64,000 bases of DNA from Micromonospora sp. DSM 45708 (GTDB taxonomy: Bacteria > Actinomycetota > Actinomycetes > Mycobacteriales > Micromonosporaceae): assembly GCF_039566955.1 (NCBI RefSeq), contig NZ_CP154796.1, positions 3,534,001 through 3,598,000 of the forward strand, in the 5' to 3' direction. This document shows positions 25,399-33,175 of the stretch, piece after piece. Position numbers and translations under genes: made by a program. Under the pieces are notes generated by a model that ran no database searches, was not told the origin of the DNA, and saw only the letters and a program-made list of their open reading frames with translations. Position 1 is the stretch's first letter; each line of letters opens with the position of its first letter.

Positions 25399-28014
25399 TC
25401 AGCCCTGCTTTCCGCTGCTCAGGTCGTACACGGTCACCCCGTCGACGGTGGTCGCGGTGAAGTTCTCGGCGACCCAGGCGGTGATCTCGGCCGACGCGCT
25501 GCTGCCGCCGTTGGCCCGGAACCCGCCGCCGCCGAGGAACCAGTGGATCCGGCCGTCGGCCACGTACCGCTGGAACTGCGCCAGCGTCGGCGACGGGTCG
25601 CTGCCGTTGAAGCCGCCGATCGGCATCACCGGCTCGCCGGTGGCGAGTTGGTAGCCGGAGGCGTTGTTCGAGCCGATCGTGGCCGCGACCCAGGTGTAGT
25701 CCTCGGCGTCGGTCTTGAGCAGCGCCGTCATCTCGGCGCTCGGCTCACGCGCGTCGAGCAGCCCGCCCATGCCGCCGCCGCGTTGGCCACGCCCGACACC
25801 GCCGTCCTGACCGACACCGCCGTTCTGGCCGGTGCCGCCGTTCTGGCCGGTGCCGCCGTTCTGGCCGGTGCCGCCGTTCTGGCCGGTGCCGCCGTTCTGG
25901 CCGGTGCCGCCGTTCTGGCCGGTGCCGCCGTTCTGGCCGCCGGGAGCGCCGGGCGGCTGGCCGCCGCCCGGGAACCCCGGGAACGCGCCGTTCTGACCGC
26001 CTGGAAAACCCGGGAACGGACCGTTCCCGCCGCCCGGGAAGCCGGGCATCGCGCCGCCGCGGAACTCCCCGCCCGGCATCCGTCCGCCGGGGAAGCCGCC
26101 CCGGCCGCCCGGCCCGAAGCCACCCATCACGTCGGGGCCGGCGCTCGGGATCGAGCCGGTGTGCGGGGTCGCCGCGGTCTGGAGCGCGTACGCCGCCGGC
26201 CCGGCCAGCCCCGCCGACACCCCCAGCGCCGCCACCCCCGTCACCACCCCGCGCGTCCACCACCGACCCGCCCGACCCGCCCGACCCGCCCGACCCGTGG
26301 TGACCAAGGAGTTCGCGTCGGTGGGTGGCGCCCCGGCCGACACAAAGCCCTTGATCACCGGGAGGTCGAGGAGGGCCAGGAGGACGGCGGCGGTCAGGCC
26401 GGCCGTCAGGACGGTGGGACGCAGCCAGGGCTGCCAGTCGGGGCTGCGGCCGAGCAGGCGCCAGGACCACCAGGCGGTGACCGCCAGCGTGCCGGCCAGG
26501 ACCAGCGTGGCGGCGTGTGCGCGCCAGCCGTTCCGCGCCGGGGTGCGCTCGGCCCCGACCGGTCCGGCCGACGCGACGCCGGGCCCGACGGGATCGGACG
26601 CGGCCGACACCAGACCGGCCGGCGGGGCCGGGGCGGTCGCCGGGGCAGGGGCAGTCGCCGGGGCAGGGGCAGTCGCCGGGGCGGGGGCGGTCGCCGGGGC
26701 AGGCATGGTCGCCGGGGAGGAGGCGGCAGCGGACGCGGTGGGCACGGTCCGGGCCCGCCAGAGCTGGGTGACCCCGATGCCGACTAGCGCGCCGACGGCC
26801 GGGGCCAGGGCGACCGTGTAGTAGGCGTGGAAGATGCCGGACATGAAGCTGAAGATCAGCCCGGTGACCAGCAGCCAACCGCCCCAGAGCAGCAGGCCGG
26901 CCCGGCGGCGGTCGGTCCGCGCCGACCGCCCGGCCAGCCACAGGCCGGCCACCAGCAGGATCAGCGCGGCCGGCAGCAGCCAGGAGATCTGCCCGCCGAC
27001 CTCGGTGTCGAACATCCGCAGCAGACCTGCCTGGCCGGAGAACGGGCCGCCGCCCCCGCCGCCCGGCCGACCGCCCCCGCCGACGCTGCCCACCTCGTCA
27101 CCGGTGATCCGGCCCAGGCCGTTGTAGCCGAGGGTCAGCTCCAGGATGCTGTTGTGCTGCGAGCCGCCGACGTACGGACGGGCGCTGGCCGGCACCAACT
27201 CCACGACCGCCACCCACCAGCCGGCGGACACCACCACGGCCAGCCCGGCCAGCAGGAGCTGACGGATCCGCCGCCACAGGCCGGTCGGCGCCGCCAGCAG
27301 GTAGACACCGGCGAACACCGGGATCACCAGGAACGCCTGGAGCATCTTGGTGAGGAAGCCGAAGCCGACCAGCGCGCCGGCCAGCGCGATCCACCGGGTG
27401 CCCGCGGTCTCGACCGCCCGGACCGTGGCGTACGCGGCGGCCAGCAGCAGGAACACCAGCAGCGCGTCGGGGTTGTTGAACCGGAACATCAGCGTGGCCA
27501 CCGGGGTCAGCGCCAGGACCGCGCCGGCGAGCAGACCGGCCACCGGGCCGTACCAGCGGCGCACGGTCGCGTACAGCACGGCCACCGACGCGACGCCGAG
27601 CAGCGCCTGCGGCACCAGGACCGACCAGGCGTTCAGCCCGAAGACGCGCACCGAGAGCGCCATCAGCCAGAGCGAGGCCGGCGTCTTGTCGACGGTGATC
27701 GAGTTGGCCGCGTCCGAGGAGCCGTAGAGGAACGCCGTCCAGCTCTCCGAGCCGGCCTGCACGGCCGCCGAGTAGAACGCGTTCGCCCAGCCGGAGGCGC
27801 CCAGACCCCACAGGTAGAGCAACCCGGTGGCCACCAGCAGGCCGAGCAGGGCCGGGCGGGCCCAGCGCGGGTCGCGGCCGGGCGGGTCCGCCGGGGTCGG
27901 GGTCGGCTCGGGTACGGGCGCGGCGGCCGGTCCGGTCGCGGGTGGGCCGGCGGACGCGGCTCGTCCGGGCGGGCCGGCCGTCGGCGAGGTCAGCAGGCTC
28001 TCGGTTCTGTCCAT
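25399..28014 (-). CDS. ArnT/PMT-like membrane glycosyltransferase with repeats
   Basis: GT-C glycosyltransferase of 871 residues with about 12 membrane segments. The N-terminal catalytic part has the acidic loop and family block GSSDAANSITVDKTPASLW, then alternating hydrophobic segments. A large extracytoplasmic C-terminal region carries Gly-Asn repeats (six exact NGGTGQ units) and ends in a conserved folded domain (GFNGSDPSPTLAQF, WFLGGGGF). It likely transfers a sugar from a lipid carrier to an envelope acceptor. The PAPATA linker and the VIKGFV loop are described separately. ATG at 28014, 45 bases after the histidine kinase stop. Confidence 0.85.
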   Translation of the reverse strand: MDRTESLLTSPTAGPPGRAASAGPPATGPAAAPVPEPTPTPADPPGRDPRWARPALLGLLVATGLLYLWGLGASGWANAFYSAAVQAGSESWTAFLYGSSDAANSITVDKTPASLWLMALSVRVFGLNAWSVLVPQALLGVASVAVLYATVRRWYGPVAGLLAGAVLALTPVATLMFRFNNPDALLVFLLLAAAYATVRAVETAGTRWIALAGALVGFGFLTKMLQAFLVIPVFAGVYLLAAPTGLWRRIRQLLLAGLAVVVSAGWWVAVVELVPASARPYVGGSQHNSILELTLGYNGLGRITGDEVGSVGGGGRPGGGGGGPFSGQAGLLRMFDTEVGGQISWLLPAALILLVAGLWLAGRSARTDRRRAGLLLWGGWLLVTGLIFSFMSGIFHAYYTVALAPAVGALVGIGVTQLWRARTVPTASAAASSPATMPAPATAPAPATAPAPATAPAPATAPAPPAGLVSAASDPVGPGVASAGPVGAERTPARNGWRAHAATLVLAGTLAVTAWWSWRLLGRSPDWQPWLRPTVLTAGLTAAVLLALLDLPVIKGFVSAGAPPTDANSLVTTGRAGRAGRAGRWWTRGVVTGVAALGVSAGLAGPAAYALQTAATPHTGSIPSAGPDVMGGFGPGGRGGFPGGRMPGGEFRGGAMPGFPGGGNGPFPGFPGGQNGAFPGFPGGGQPPGAPGGQNGGTGQNGGTGQNGGTGQNGGTGQNGGTGQNGGTGQNGGVGQDGGVGRGQRGGGMGGLLDAREPSAEMTALLKTDAEDYTWVAATIGSNNASGYQLATGEPVMPIGGFNGSDPSPTLAQFQRYVADGRIHWFLGGGGFRANGGSSASAEITAWVAENFTATTVDGVTVYDLSSGKQG
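25801..25944 (-). repeat. In-gene 18-bp tandem repeat coding NGGTGQ
   Basis: Eight 18-base units: one diverged (25801-25818), six identical (25819-25926, unit GCCGTTCTGGCCGGTGCC on the plus strand), and one partial (25927-25944). Because 18 is a multiple of 3, copy changes keep the frame of the ArnT-like protein and alter the length of its extracellular linker. Confidence 0.9.
26299..26359. repeat. Inverted repeat family B, translated within ArnT gene
   Basis: Arms 26299-26320 (begins GGTGACCAAGGAGTTCGCGT) and 26338-26359 pair in 17 of 22 positions around a 17-base loop. The left arm matches the family B copy at 47722-47743 in 20 of 22 positions. It lies inside the ArnT coding region, on the minus strand encoding VIKGFVSAGAPPTDANSLVT in the loop between two membrane segments. 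Confidence 0.75.
26627..26710 (-). repeat. In-gene 18-bp tandem repeat coding PAPATA
   Basis: About 4.7 copies of an 18-base unit (GCCGGGGCAGGGGCAGTC) at 26627-26710, encoding a Pro-Ala linker (PAPATA) in a cytoplasmic or periplasmic loop of the ArnT-like protein. Units differ at one to four positions. Confidence 0.8.
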
Positions 28015-28059
28015 GCCGGCAAGCCTCGCCAGAGCCGCTGGCTCGTCCCCGTGAGCGAC

Positions 28060-29553
28060 CTATGTGTCCGCTGTGGATCCCGGCAGCCAGACGCGGAACG
28101 CGGTGTGGCCGGGGCGGCTGGTCACCTCGACCCGGCCGTGGTGGGCCTCCACCACGGCGGCGACGATGGCCAGCCCCAGGCCGGTGCTGCCGTGCGCGCG
28201 GGAGCGCGAGCCGTCGCCGCGGGCGAACCGTTCGAACACCTCCGGTTGCAGCTCGGCCGGGATGCCCGGCCCGTCGTCGGTGACCCGGAGTTCCACGCCG
28301 TCCGGGGCCGGTGACAGTCGGGTGGTCACGGTGGTGCCGGCCGGCGTGTGCACGCGCGCGTTGGCGAGCAGGTTCGTCAGCACCTGGTGCAGGCGGTGGC
28401 CGTCGCCGGTGACGGTGAGCGGCTCGTCCGGCAGGTCGAGCTGCCAGCGGTGTTCCGGGCCGGCCACGTGCGCGTCACTGACCGCGTCCACCGCCATGGC
28501 GGTCAGGTCGACCGGGTCGGCGGCCAGCGGTCGGCCGGAGTCCAACCGGGCGAGCAGCAGCAGGTCGTCCACGAGGCTGGTCATCCGGGTGCTCTCCGAC
28601 TCGACCCGGCGCAACGCGTGCGCCACGTCCGGTGGCACCTCCTGCCGGCCGCGCCGGGCCACTTCCGCGTACCCCCGGATGGCGGCCAGCGGCGTCCGCA
28701 GCTCGTGGCTGGCGTCGGCGACGAACTGGCGTACCCGCGTCTCGCTGGCCTGCCGGGCGGCGAGCGCGGCGGCGACGTGGCCGAGCATCCGGTTGAGCGC
28801 GCCCCCGACCTGCCCGACCTCGGTGCGCGGGTCGGTGTCGGCGGCCGGCACCCGGACCGACAGCGCCACCTCGCCCCGGTCCAGCGGCAGCTCGGTGACC
28901 CGGGCGGCGGTGGCGGCGACCCGGTTCAACGGCCGCAGCGTGCCCCGGACGATGAGCGCGCCGAGACCGCCGGCGATGACCAGCCCGGCACCGATCACCC
29001 CGGCCTGGGCCACCACCATCCACATGACCGTCTCGTCGACCTCGGCCAGCGGGATGGCGAAGACCAGGACGTCGCCGTCGGGCATCTGCCGGGCCACCGC
29101 CCGGTAGTCGCCGCGTCCGGCGAGCGCGACCGTGCGCGGCGCGGCATCGGGACGGAGCCGGGCCAGCGGCGCCACCTCGTCCGCCGGCACCGTGGTCGGC
29201 TGCGTGGCCGCCTGCCGGAACGCCAGGGCGACCTTCCCGTCGACGACCCGCGCCGCCACGGACTCGGCCGGGTAGCCGGGTGGGAACCCCGGGCGGAAGG
29301 TGTCCGGCCGGTCCTGCGGCAGCTCGAAGGGAGAGGGCTGCCGCACGTGGCGGCGGGATTCGCCACCGGTGAGCTGGTCGTCGATCCGCGTGATCAGGAA
29401 GTGCCGCAGCGCGACCGTGGTCAGGCCGCCGATGCCGACGCTGACCAGCGCCAGCAGCGCCACCACGGAGAGCACCAGGCGGCGGCGCAGCGACCAGCCG
29501 GCCAGCCGGCGGCGCAGCCGCCCGCCCCGGTCACTCCGCGGGCTTGAGGACAT
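28060..29553 (-). CDS. Sensor histidine kinase
   Basis: Membrane kinase of 497 residues: membrane segments at about 26-48 and 178-203 with an extracytoplasmic sensor between, HAMP at about 204-256, phospho-acceptor His283 in DASHELRTPLAAIRGY, and HATPase motifs NLLANARVHTP, DDGPGIP and GSTGLGLAIV. The start ATG at 29553 overlaps the end of the response regulator gene by 23 bases. With the regulator it should control the envelope-glycosylation genes that follow 45 bases downstream. Resembles mycobacterial TrcS/TcrY kinases. Confidence 0.9.
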   Translation of the reverse strand: MSSSPRSDRGGRLRRRLAGWSLRRRLVLSVVALLALVSVGIGGLTTVALRHFLITRIDDQLTGGESRRHVRQPSPFELPQDRPDTFRPGFPPGYPAESVAARVVDGKVALAFRQAATQPTTVPADEVAPLARLRPDAAPRTVALAGRGDYRAVARQMPDGDVLVFAIPLAEVDETVMWMVVAQAGVIGAGLVIAGGLGALIVRGTLRPLNRVAATAARVTELPLDRGEVALSVRVPAADTDPRTEVGQVGGALNRMLGHVAAALAARQASETRVRQFVADASHELRTPLAAIRGYAEVARRGRQEVPPDVAHALRRVESESTRMTSLVDDLLLLARLDSGRPLAADPVDLTAMAVDAVSDAHVAGPEHRWQLDLPDEPLTVTGDGHRLHQVLTNLLANARVHTPAGTTVTTRLSPAPDGVELRVTDDGPGIPAELQPEVFERFARGDGSRSRAHGSTGLGLAIVAAVVEAHHGRVEVTSRPGHTAFRVWLPGSTADT

Positions 29554-30286
29554 AGCCCGCGCCGCGCAGCGTATGGATCATGGGCGCGCGGCCCGCGTCG
29601 ATCTTCTTGCGCAGGTACGAGATGTACAGCTCGACCACGTTGGCCTGGCCGCCGAAGTCGTAGTTCCAGACCCGGTCGAGGATCTGCGCCTTGCTGAGCA
29701 CCCGGCGCGGGTTGCGCATCAGGTAGCGCAGCAGCTCGAACTCGGTGGCGGTGAGCGTGATCAGGGCGTCACCGCGGCGGACCTCGTGGCTGTCCTCGTC
29801 GAGGCTGAGGTCGCCGACGGTCAGCACCGCCTCCTCCCGGGCGGCGACCGCGAACCCGGAGCGGCGCAGCAGGGCGCGCAGCCGGGCGATCACCTCCTCC
29901 AGGCTGAACGGCTTGGTGACGTAGTCGTCACCGCCGACGGTGAGCCCGGCGACGCGCTCCTCCACCGCGTCCCGGGCGGTCAGGAACAGCACCGGCACGC
30001 TGGGCGACTGCTCGCGCAGGCGACGCAGCACCTGGAAGCCGTCCAGGTCGGGCAGCATCACGTCGAGCACCACGGCGTCCGGCCGGAACTGGCGGGCCGC
30101 GCTGATCGCCGCCATCCCGTTGCCGGCGGTGGCGACCTGCCAGCCCTCGTAGCGCAGGGCCATCGACAGCAGGTCGGTGAGCGTCGGCTCGTCGTCCACC
30201 ACCAGCACCCGCACCGGTTCGCCGTCCGGTCGACGCAGTTCGATCCGGCCCTGCGCGGCCTGCCCGTTCATGACCATGCTCCCCAT
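29531..30286 (-). CDS. OmpR-family response regulator
   Basis: Regulator of 251 residues, partner of the kinase just downstream. The receiver has VVDDEP, phospho-acceptor Asp75 in VVLDVMLPDLDG and VTKPFS; the winged-helix domain has LTATEFELLRYLMRNPRRVLS and the recognition helix region NVVELYISYLRKKID. Similar to TrcR/TcrX of mycobacteria. First gene of the operon running to the GT2-GtrA gene at 24172. ATG at 30286 is taken; ATG at 30277 or 30271 are equally possible because the first residues are unconserved. Confidence 0.9.
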   Translation of the reverse strand: MGSMVMNGQAAQGRIELRRPDGEPVRVLVVDDEPTLTDLLSMALRYEGWQVATAGNGMAAISAARQFRPDAVVLDVMLPDLDGFQVLRRLREQSPSVPVLFLTARDAVEERVAGLTVGGDDYVTKPFSLEEVIARLRALLRRSGFAVAAREEAVLTVGDLSLDEDSHEVRRGDALITLTATEFELLRYLMRNPRRVLSKAQILDRVWNYDFGGQANVVELYISYLRKKIDAGRAPMIHTLRGAGYVLKPAE

Positions 30287-30410
30287 CGTGGGCGCGCCGG
30301 CTGTACCGGTGCTGTCCCGATCCTGTGTACCAGCTGTGCCGGCGGCGCGTGGGGATCAGGCGGACCGATCCGGCCTTCCCCGGCCGACTACCCGGTGGTA
30401 ACTTGCCGGC

Positions 30411-30515
30411 ATGTCCATCGACGGCCGTCCCACCGGCCGGCTTACCGGCCGGGTGGTGCCGGTGACCGGCGCGGCCCGGGGCACCGGCCCCGGCACGTCG
30501 CCGGCCGGGCCGTGA
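30411..30515 (+). pseudogene. N-terminal remnant of a short-chain dehydrogenase gene
   Basis: A 34-codon frame (MSIDGRPTGRLTGRVVPVTG...) carries the SDR cofactor signature TGAARGTG preceded by the first beta-strand, but stops at 30513-30515 where a full SDR would continue for about 220 residues. Its TGA overlaps the GTG of the alpha/beta hydrolase. Best explained as a deletion that joined the start of an SDR gene to the hydrolase; alternatively it now serves as a leader peptide. Confidence 0.5.
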
Positions 30516-31324
30516 CCGCGCCGGATCCCCGCCCCGGCGGGCAGGTGGTCTTCGAGCGGCGCGGCGCCGGGCCGGCGCTGGTGCTGCGGCACGGCATCGG
30601 CCACCACGGCGGCGCCTGGCTGCCGGTGCTGGACCGGCTCGCCGGGACGCACGACGTGATCGCCGTCGACCTGCCCGGCTTCGGCCGGTCCCCGGTGCCC
30701 GCCGCCGGCCTGCCCGCCGACATGCCCGGGCTGGTGGCCGGCGTGGTCGAGCTTTTCGCCGCGCTCGGGCTGGACCGCCCGCACGTGGCCGGCAACAGCC
30801 TCGGTGGCGCGATCGCGCTGGAGCTGGCCGCCGCCGGGGCGGTCGCCTCGGCCACCGCGCTGTCGCCGGCCGGCTTCTGCACCGCACGCGAGCTGCGCTG
30901 GGCGCTCACCGTGCTCACCCTGCACCGCAACGCGGCCCGGCTGCCCGAGCCGGTGCTGCGTCACCTGTTCGCCGCGCCGGCGCTGCGGGCCGTGGCGCTG
31001 GGCATGATCCTGGCCCGGCCGGACCGGTTGACGCCGGACGTGGCGCTCGCGGACGCCCGCGCGCTGCGCCGGGCACGCGCGTTCCGCGCCGTCGCCCGCG
31101 CCGGCCGGGGGTACGCCTTCGCCGGCCGGCCCACCGTCCCGGTGACGGTGGCCTGGGGCACCCGGGACCGCATCCTGCCCCACCGGCAGGCCGCGCTGGC
31201 CCGCGCCCGGCTGCCCACCGCCCGGCACCTGGACCTGCCCGGCTGCGGGCACGTGCCGATGCACGACGACCCGGAGCTGGTCGCCTCGGTCATCCTCGGC
31301 ACCACCGGTGTCCAGCCGGCCTGA
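30512..31324 (+). CDS. Alpha/beta-fold hydrolase
   Basis: Cytoplasmic hydrolase of 270 residues. Oxyanion strand LRHGIGHHGGAWLPVLDRL, nucleophile elbow VAGNSLGGAIALELA (Ser), acid in VAWGTRDRILP (Asp) and catalytic His in LPGCGHVPMHDDPE are all present. The GTG at 30512 overlaps the stop of the SDR remnant (GTGA). Substrate is not predictable; esters, lactones or haloalkanes are all hydrolysed in this fold. It is monocistronic here, ending before a small minus-strand gene. Confidence 0.85.
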   Translation: MTAPDPRPGGQVVFERRGAGPALVLRHGIGHHGGAWLPVLDRLAGTHDVIAVDLPGFGRSPVPAAGLPADMPGLVAGVVELFAALGLDRPHVAGNSLGGAIALELAAAGAVASATALSPAGFCTARELRWALTVLTLHRNAARLPEPVLRHLFAAPALRAVALGMILARPDRLTPDVALADARALRRARAFRAVARAGRGYAFAGRPTVPVTVAWGTRDRILPHRQAALARARLPTARHLDLPGCGHVPMHDDPELVASVILGTTGVQPA

Positions 31325-31367
31325 ACCGTCCGCGCCGCGCCGGGTCGACGCGCCGCCACGTCCGCCC

Positions 31368-31592
31368 CTACTCGGTGGCGCCGAACGGGTCCGTGCGCAC
31401 GTAGCGCATCGTCCAGCCGTCCGGGCCGACCCGGTCGCCCCGCTCGTAGAGATGGTCCGCCACGTCGGCGGGCGGCTGCTCGGGGTGGCGCAGGATCCAC
31501 CGGCGCGGCGGCGCGCCGTCCGGTTCCGCCGGCAGGTCCCGGGCCACGCCGTCGGCCGGACCACCGACGAACCGTACGCGCACCAGCGCCAC
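31368..31592 (-). CDS. Small conserved hypothetical protein
   Basis: 74-residue product with no domain I recognise. It begins ALVRVRFVGGPADGVARDLP and ends with YERGDRVGPDGWTMRYVRTD, a compact two-sheet-like pattern with many Arg and Asp. GTG at 31592 has GGAGG 6 bases upstream, better than the GTG at 31598, which abuts it. Neighbours are the hydrolase (convergent) and the Ser/Thr kinase (divergent). I cannot assign a function. Confidence 0.65.
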   Translation of the reverse strand: MALVRVRFVGGPADGVARDLPAEPDGAPPRRWILRHPEQPPADVADHLYERGDRVGPDGWTMRYVRTDPFGATE

Positions 31593-31662
31593 GCTCACCC
31601 TCCGTCCCGGCGTCGACACCCCCGCTCGCGAAGCTACCCCGACGGCCGACCCACCCCGGGCG

Positions 31663-31688
31663 GTTTGCACAGCTCGGAGGCCGGGTAG
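31663..31688 (+). promoter_or_regulatory. SigB/SigF-type promoter for the Ser/Thr kinase gene
   Basis: GTTT (31663-31666), a 16-base spacer and GGGTAG (31683-31688) match the GTTT-N15-17-GGGTA stress promoter, 37 bases before the kinase ATG. Confidence 0.55.
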
Positions 31689-31725
31689 CGGGTCCGGGGG
31701 GACCGGACGAGACAGGGAGTGGTCG

Positions 31726-32673
31726 ATGAGGACGCTGGGCGGGCGGTACGAGCTCGAACAGCGCGCGGCCGTGGGTGGCATGTCGGAGGTGTGGCGCGCA
31801 CACGACCGCGTGCTGGACCGGACCGTCGCGATCAAGCTGATCTCGCCGGGGCTGGACGGCGACGCCGGTTCGGTGGAACGGATCCAAGCCGAGGCCCGCT
31901 CGGCGGCGCGGCTGGTGCACCCGAACGTGGCCAGCGTGCACGACTTCGGCACCGCCACGCTGCCGGACGGACGGCCGGTGCCCTACATCGTGATGGAGCT
32001 GGCCGAGGGCGAGACGCTCGCCGCGCACCTGCGCGCCGGCCCGCTGGACTGGCATATCGCGGTGCGGGTCTGCGCCGAGGTGTGCGCCGCGCTGGCCGCC
32101 GCGCACGGGCACGGCATCGTGCACCGGGACGTGAAGCCGGCAAACGTGATCCTCACCCCGTCCGGCGTGAAGGTGCTCGACTTCGGCATCGCCACGCCGG
32201 CCGGCGCGCTCGACCACACCCCGGAGGGAATCGTGGTGGGCACCCCGGCGTACCTCGCCCCGGAGCAGCTCGACCGGCAACCGGCCACCCCGGCCGCCGA
32301 CATGTACGCGCTCGGCGTGCTGCTCTACTACTGCCTGACCGGCCGGCTGCCGTACGACGCCGTCAGCACCACCCAGCTGCTCGGCGCACGTCGCCGCCTG
32401 CCGCCCCGGCCGCTGCCGGAGGTCCCCGGGCTGCCGGCCGAGGTGGTCGAGCTGTGCGAGCGTTGCCTCGACTCCGACCCCGCCGCGCGGCCGACCAGCC
32501 CGATGGCCGCGCTGCTGCTGGCCGAGGCGGTCGACGCCCGCATCTACGTGCCGATGACCGTGGTGCTGCCCCGGCAGCGGATCGGCGAGACGTCCCCGTG
32601 GACCGGACGGGACGCCGCCGAGGCGACCGAGGCGATGGCCGTGGACGCCGCCACGAGCGGGGGGATCCGCTGA
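31726..32673 (+). CDS. Soluble Ser/Thr protein kinase (PknB-like)
   Basis: Kinase of 315 residues with Gly-rich loop (about residue 12, VGGMSEVW), VAIKLI Lys, catalytic HRDVKPANV, Mg-binding DFGIA and GTPAYLAPEQ. The catalytic domain fills residues 5-270; the tail lacks a membrane segment or PASTA domains, so it is cytosolic. The product ends shortly after an acidic/Ala-rich tail. ATG at 31726 follows GGGAG. A candidate SigB-type promoter lies upstream. Targets are unknown. A second kinase of this type is at 59135. Confidence 0.9.
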   Translation: MRTLGGRYELEQRAAVGGMSEVWRAHDRVLDRTVAIKLISPGLDGDAGSVERIQAEARSAARLVHPNVASVHDFGTATLPDGRPVPYIVMELAEGETLAAHLRAGPLDWHIAVRVCAEVCAALAAAHGHGIVHRDVKPANVILTPSGVKVLDFGIATPAGALDHTPEGIVVGTPAYLAPEQLDRQPATPAADMYALGVLLYYCLTGRLPYDAVSTTQLLGARRRLPPRPLPEVPGLPAEVVELCERCLDSDPAARPTSPMAALLLAEAVDARIYVPMTVVLPRQRIGETSPWTGRDAAEATEAMAVDAATSGGIR

Positions 32674-32683
32674 GCGTACTGCG

Positions 32684-32708
32684 GTTTCGCCCGTCGGCGG
32701 CCGGGAAC
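32684..32708 (+). promoter_or_regulatory. Possible SigB/SigF-type promoter for the OsmC gene
   Basis: GTTT (32684-32687), 15-base spacer and GGGAAC (32703-32708), one base from GGGTAC. It begins 10 bases past the kinase stop, so the OsmC gene could be transcribed independently. Confidence 0.4.
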
Positions 32709-32737
32709 GCGGGCCGGTGAGTGACGGGAGGAACGCG

Positions 32738-33166
32738 ATGCCGGATCCGAGTTCCTGGCTGGCCGAGACGGCCACGGCGACCGCGGCGGGCGGTCACGTA
32801 CGCACCGACGACGGCGGTTTCTCCTCCGCCCTGGCGTCCCCGCTGGCGCCACACTGTTCCGGTCTGACGCCGGAGCAGTTGTTGGCCGCCGCGTTCGCCT
32901 CCTGCCTGCACCACGCCGCGGTGGAGGCGGCCGGCGAGATCACCGACGAGGCGCACACCGTGCAGGTGACCGCCGAGGCGACGCTGGGCCGCGACGACGA
33001 CGGCCGCTACCGGGCCGACGTGCACGCCGAGATCTCCTCGGCCGGACTCACCCGGGACCAGTTGGCCGAGCTGGTCGCGTACGCCGACCGGCTCTGGCCG
33101 TTCTCCAGCGGTGACCCGAGCCGCCACCGGCTCACGGTCACCCCGGCCGAGAACGGCCGGCACTGA
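32738..33166 (+). CDS. OsmC/Ohr-family organic hydroperoxide resistance protein
   Basis: 142-residue OsmC/Ohr-type protein, which reduces organic peroxides using two Cys. The first redox-type Cys is in LASPLAPHCSGLTPEQLLAAA and the second in FASCLHHAAVEAAGE, both at the expected spacing. ATG at 32738 has GGGAGG 5 bases upstream and is preferred over GTG 32717. It probably protects against peroxides; a stress-type promoter candidate sits just upstream. Confidence 0.8.
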   Translation: MPDPSSWLAETATATAAGGHVRTDDGGFSSALASPLAPHCSGLTPEQLLAAAFASCLHHAAVEAAGEITDEAHTVQVTAEATLGRDDDGRYRADVHAEISSAGLTRDQLAELVAYADRLWPFSSGDPSRHRLTVTPAENGRH

Positions 33167-33175
33167 ACGCCCGGC

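Noticed and set aside
25801..26710. CRISPR array
   Set aside because: Repeats are 18 bases, contiguous without spacers, in frame in a coding gene.
24181..26787. An 868-codon plus-strand frame opposite the glycosyltransferase genes
   Set aside because: Composition is Arg/Gln/Gly-rich with no domain; the minus-strand genes have clear motifs and starts.
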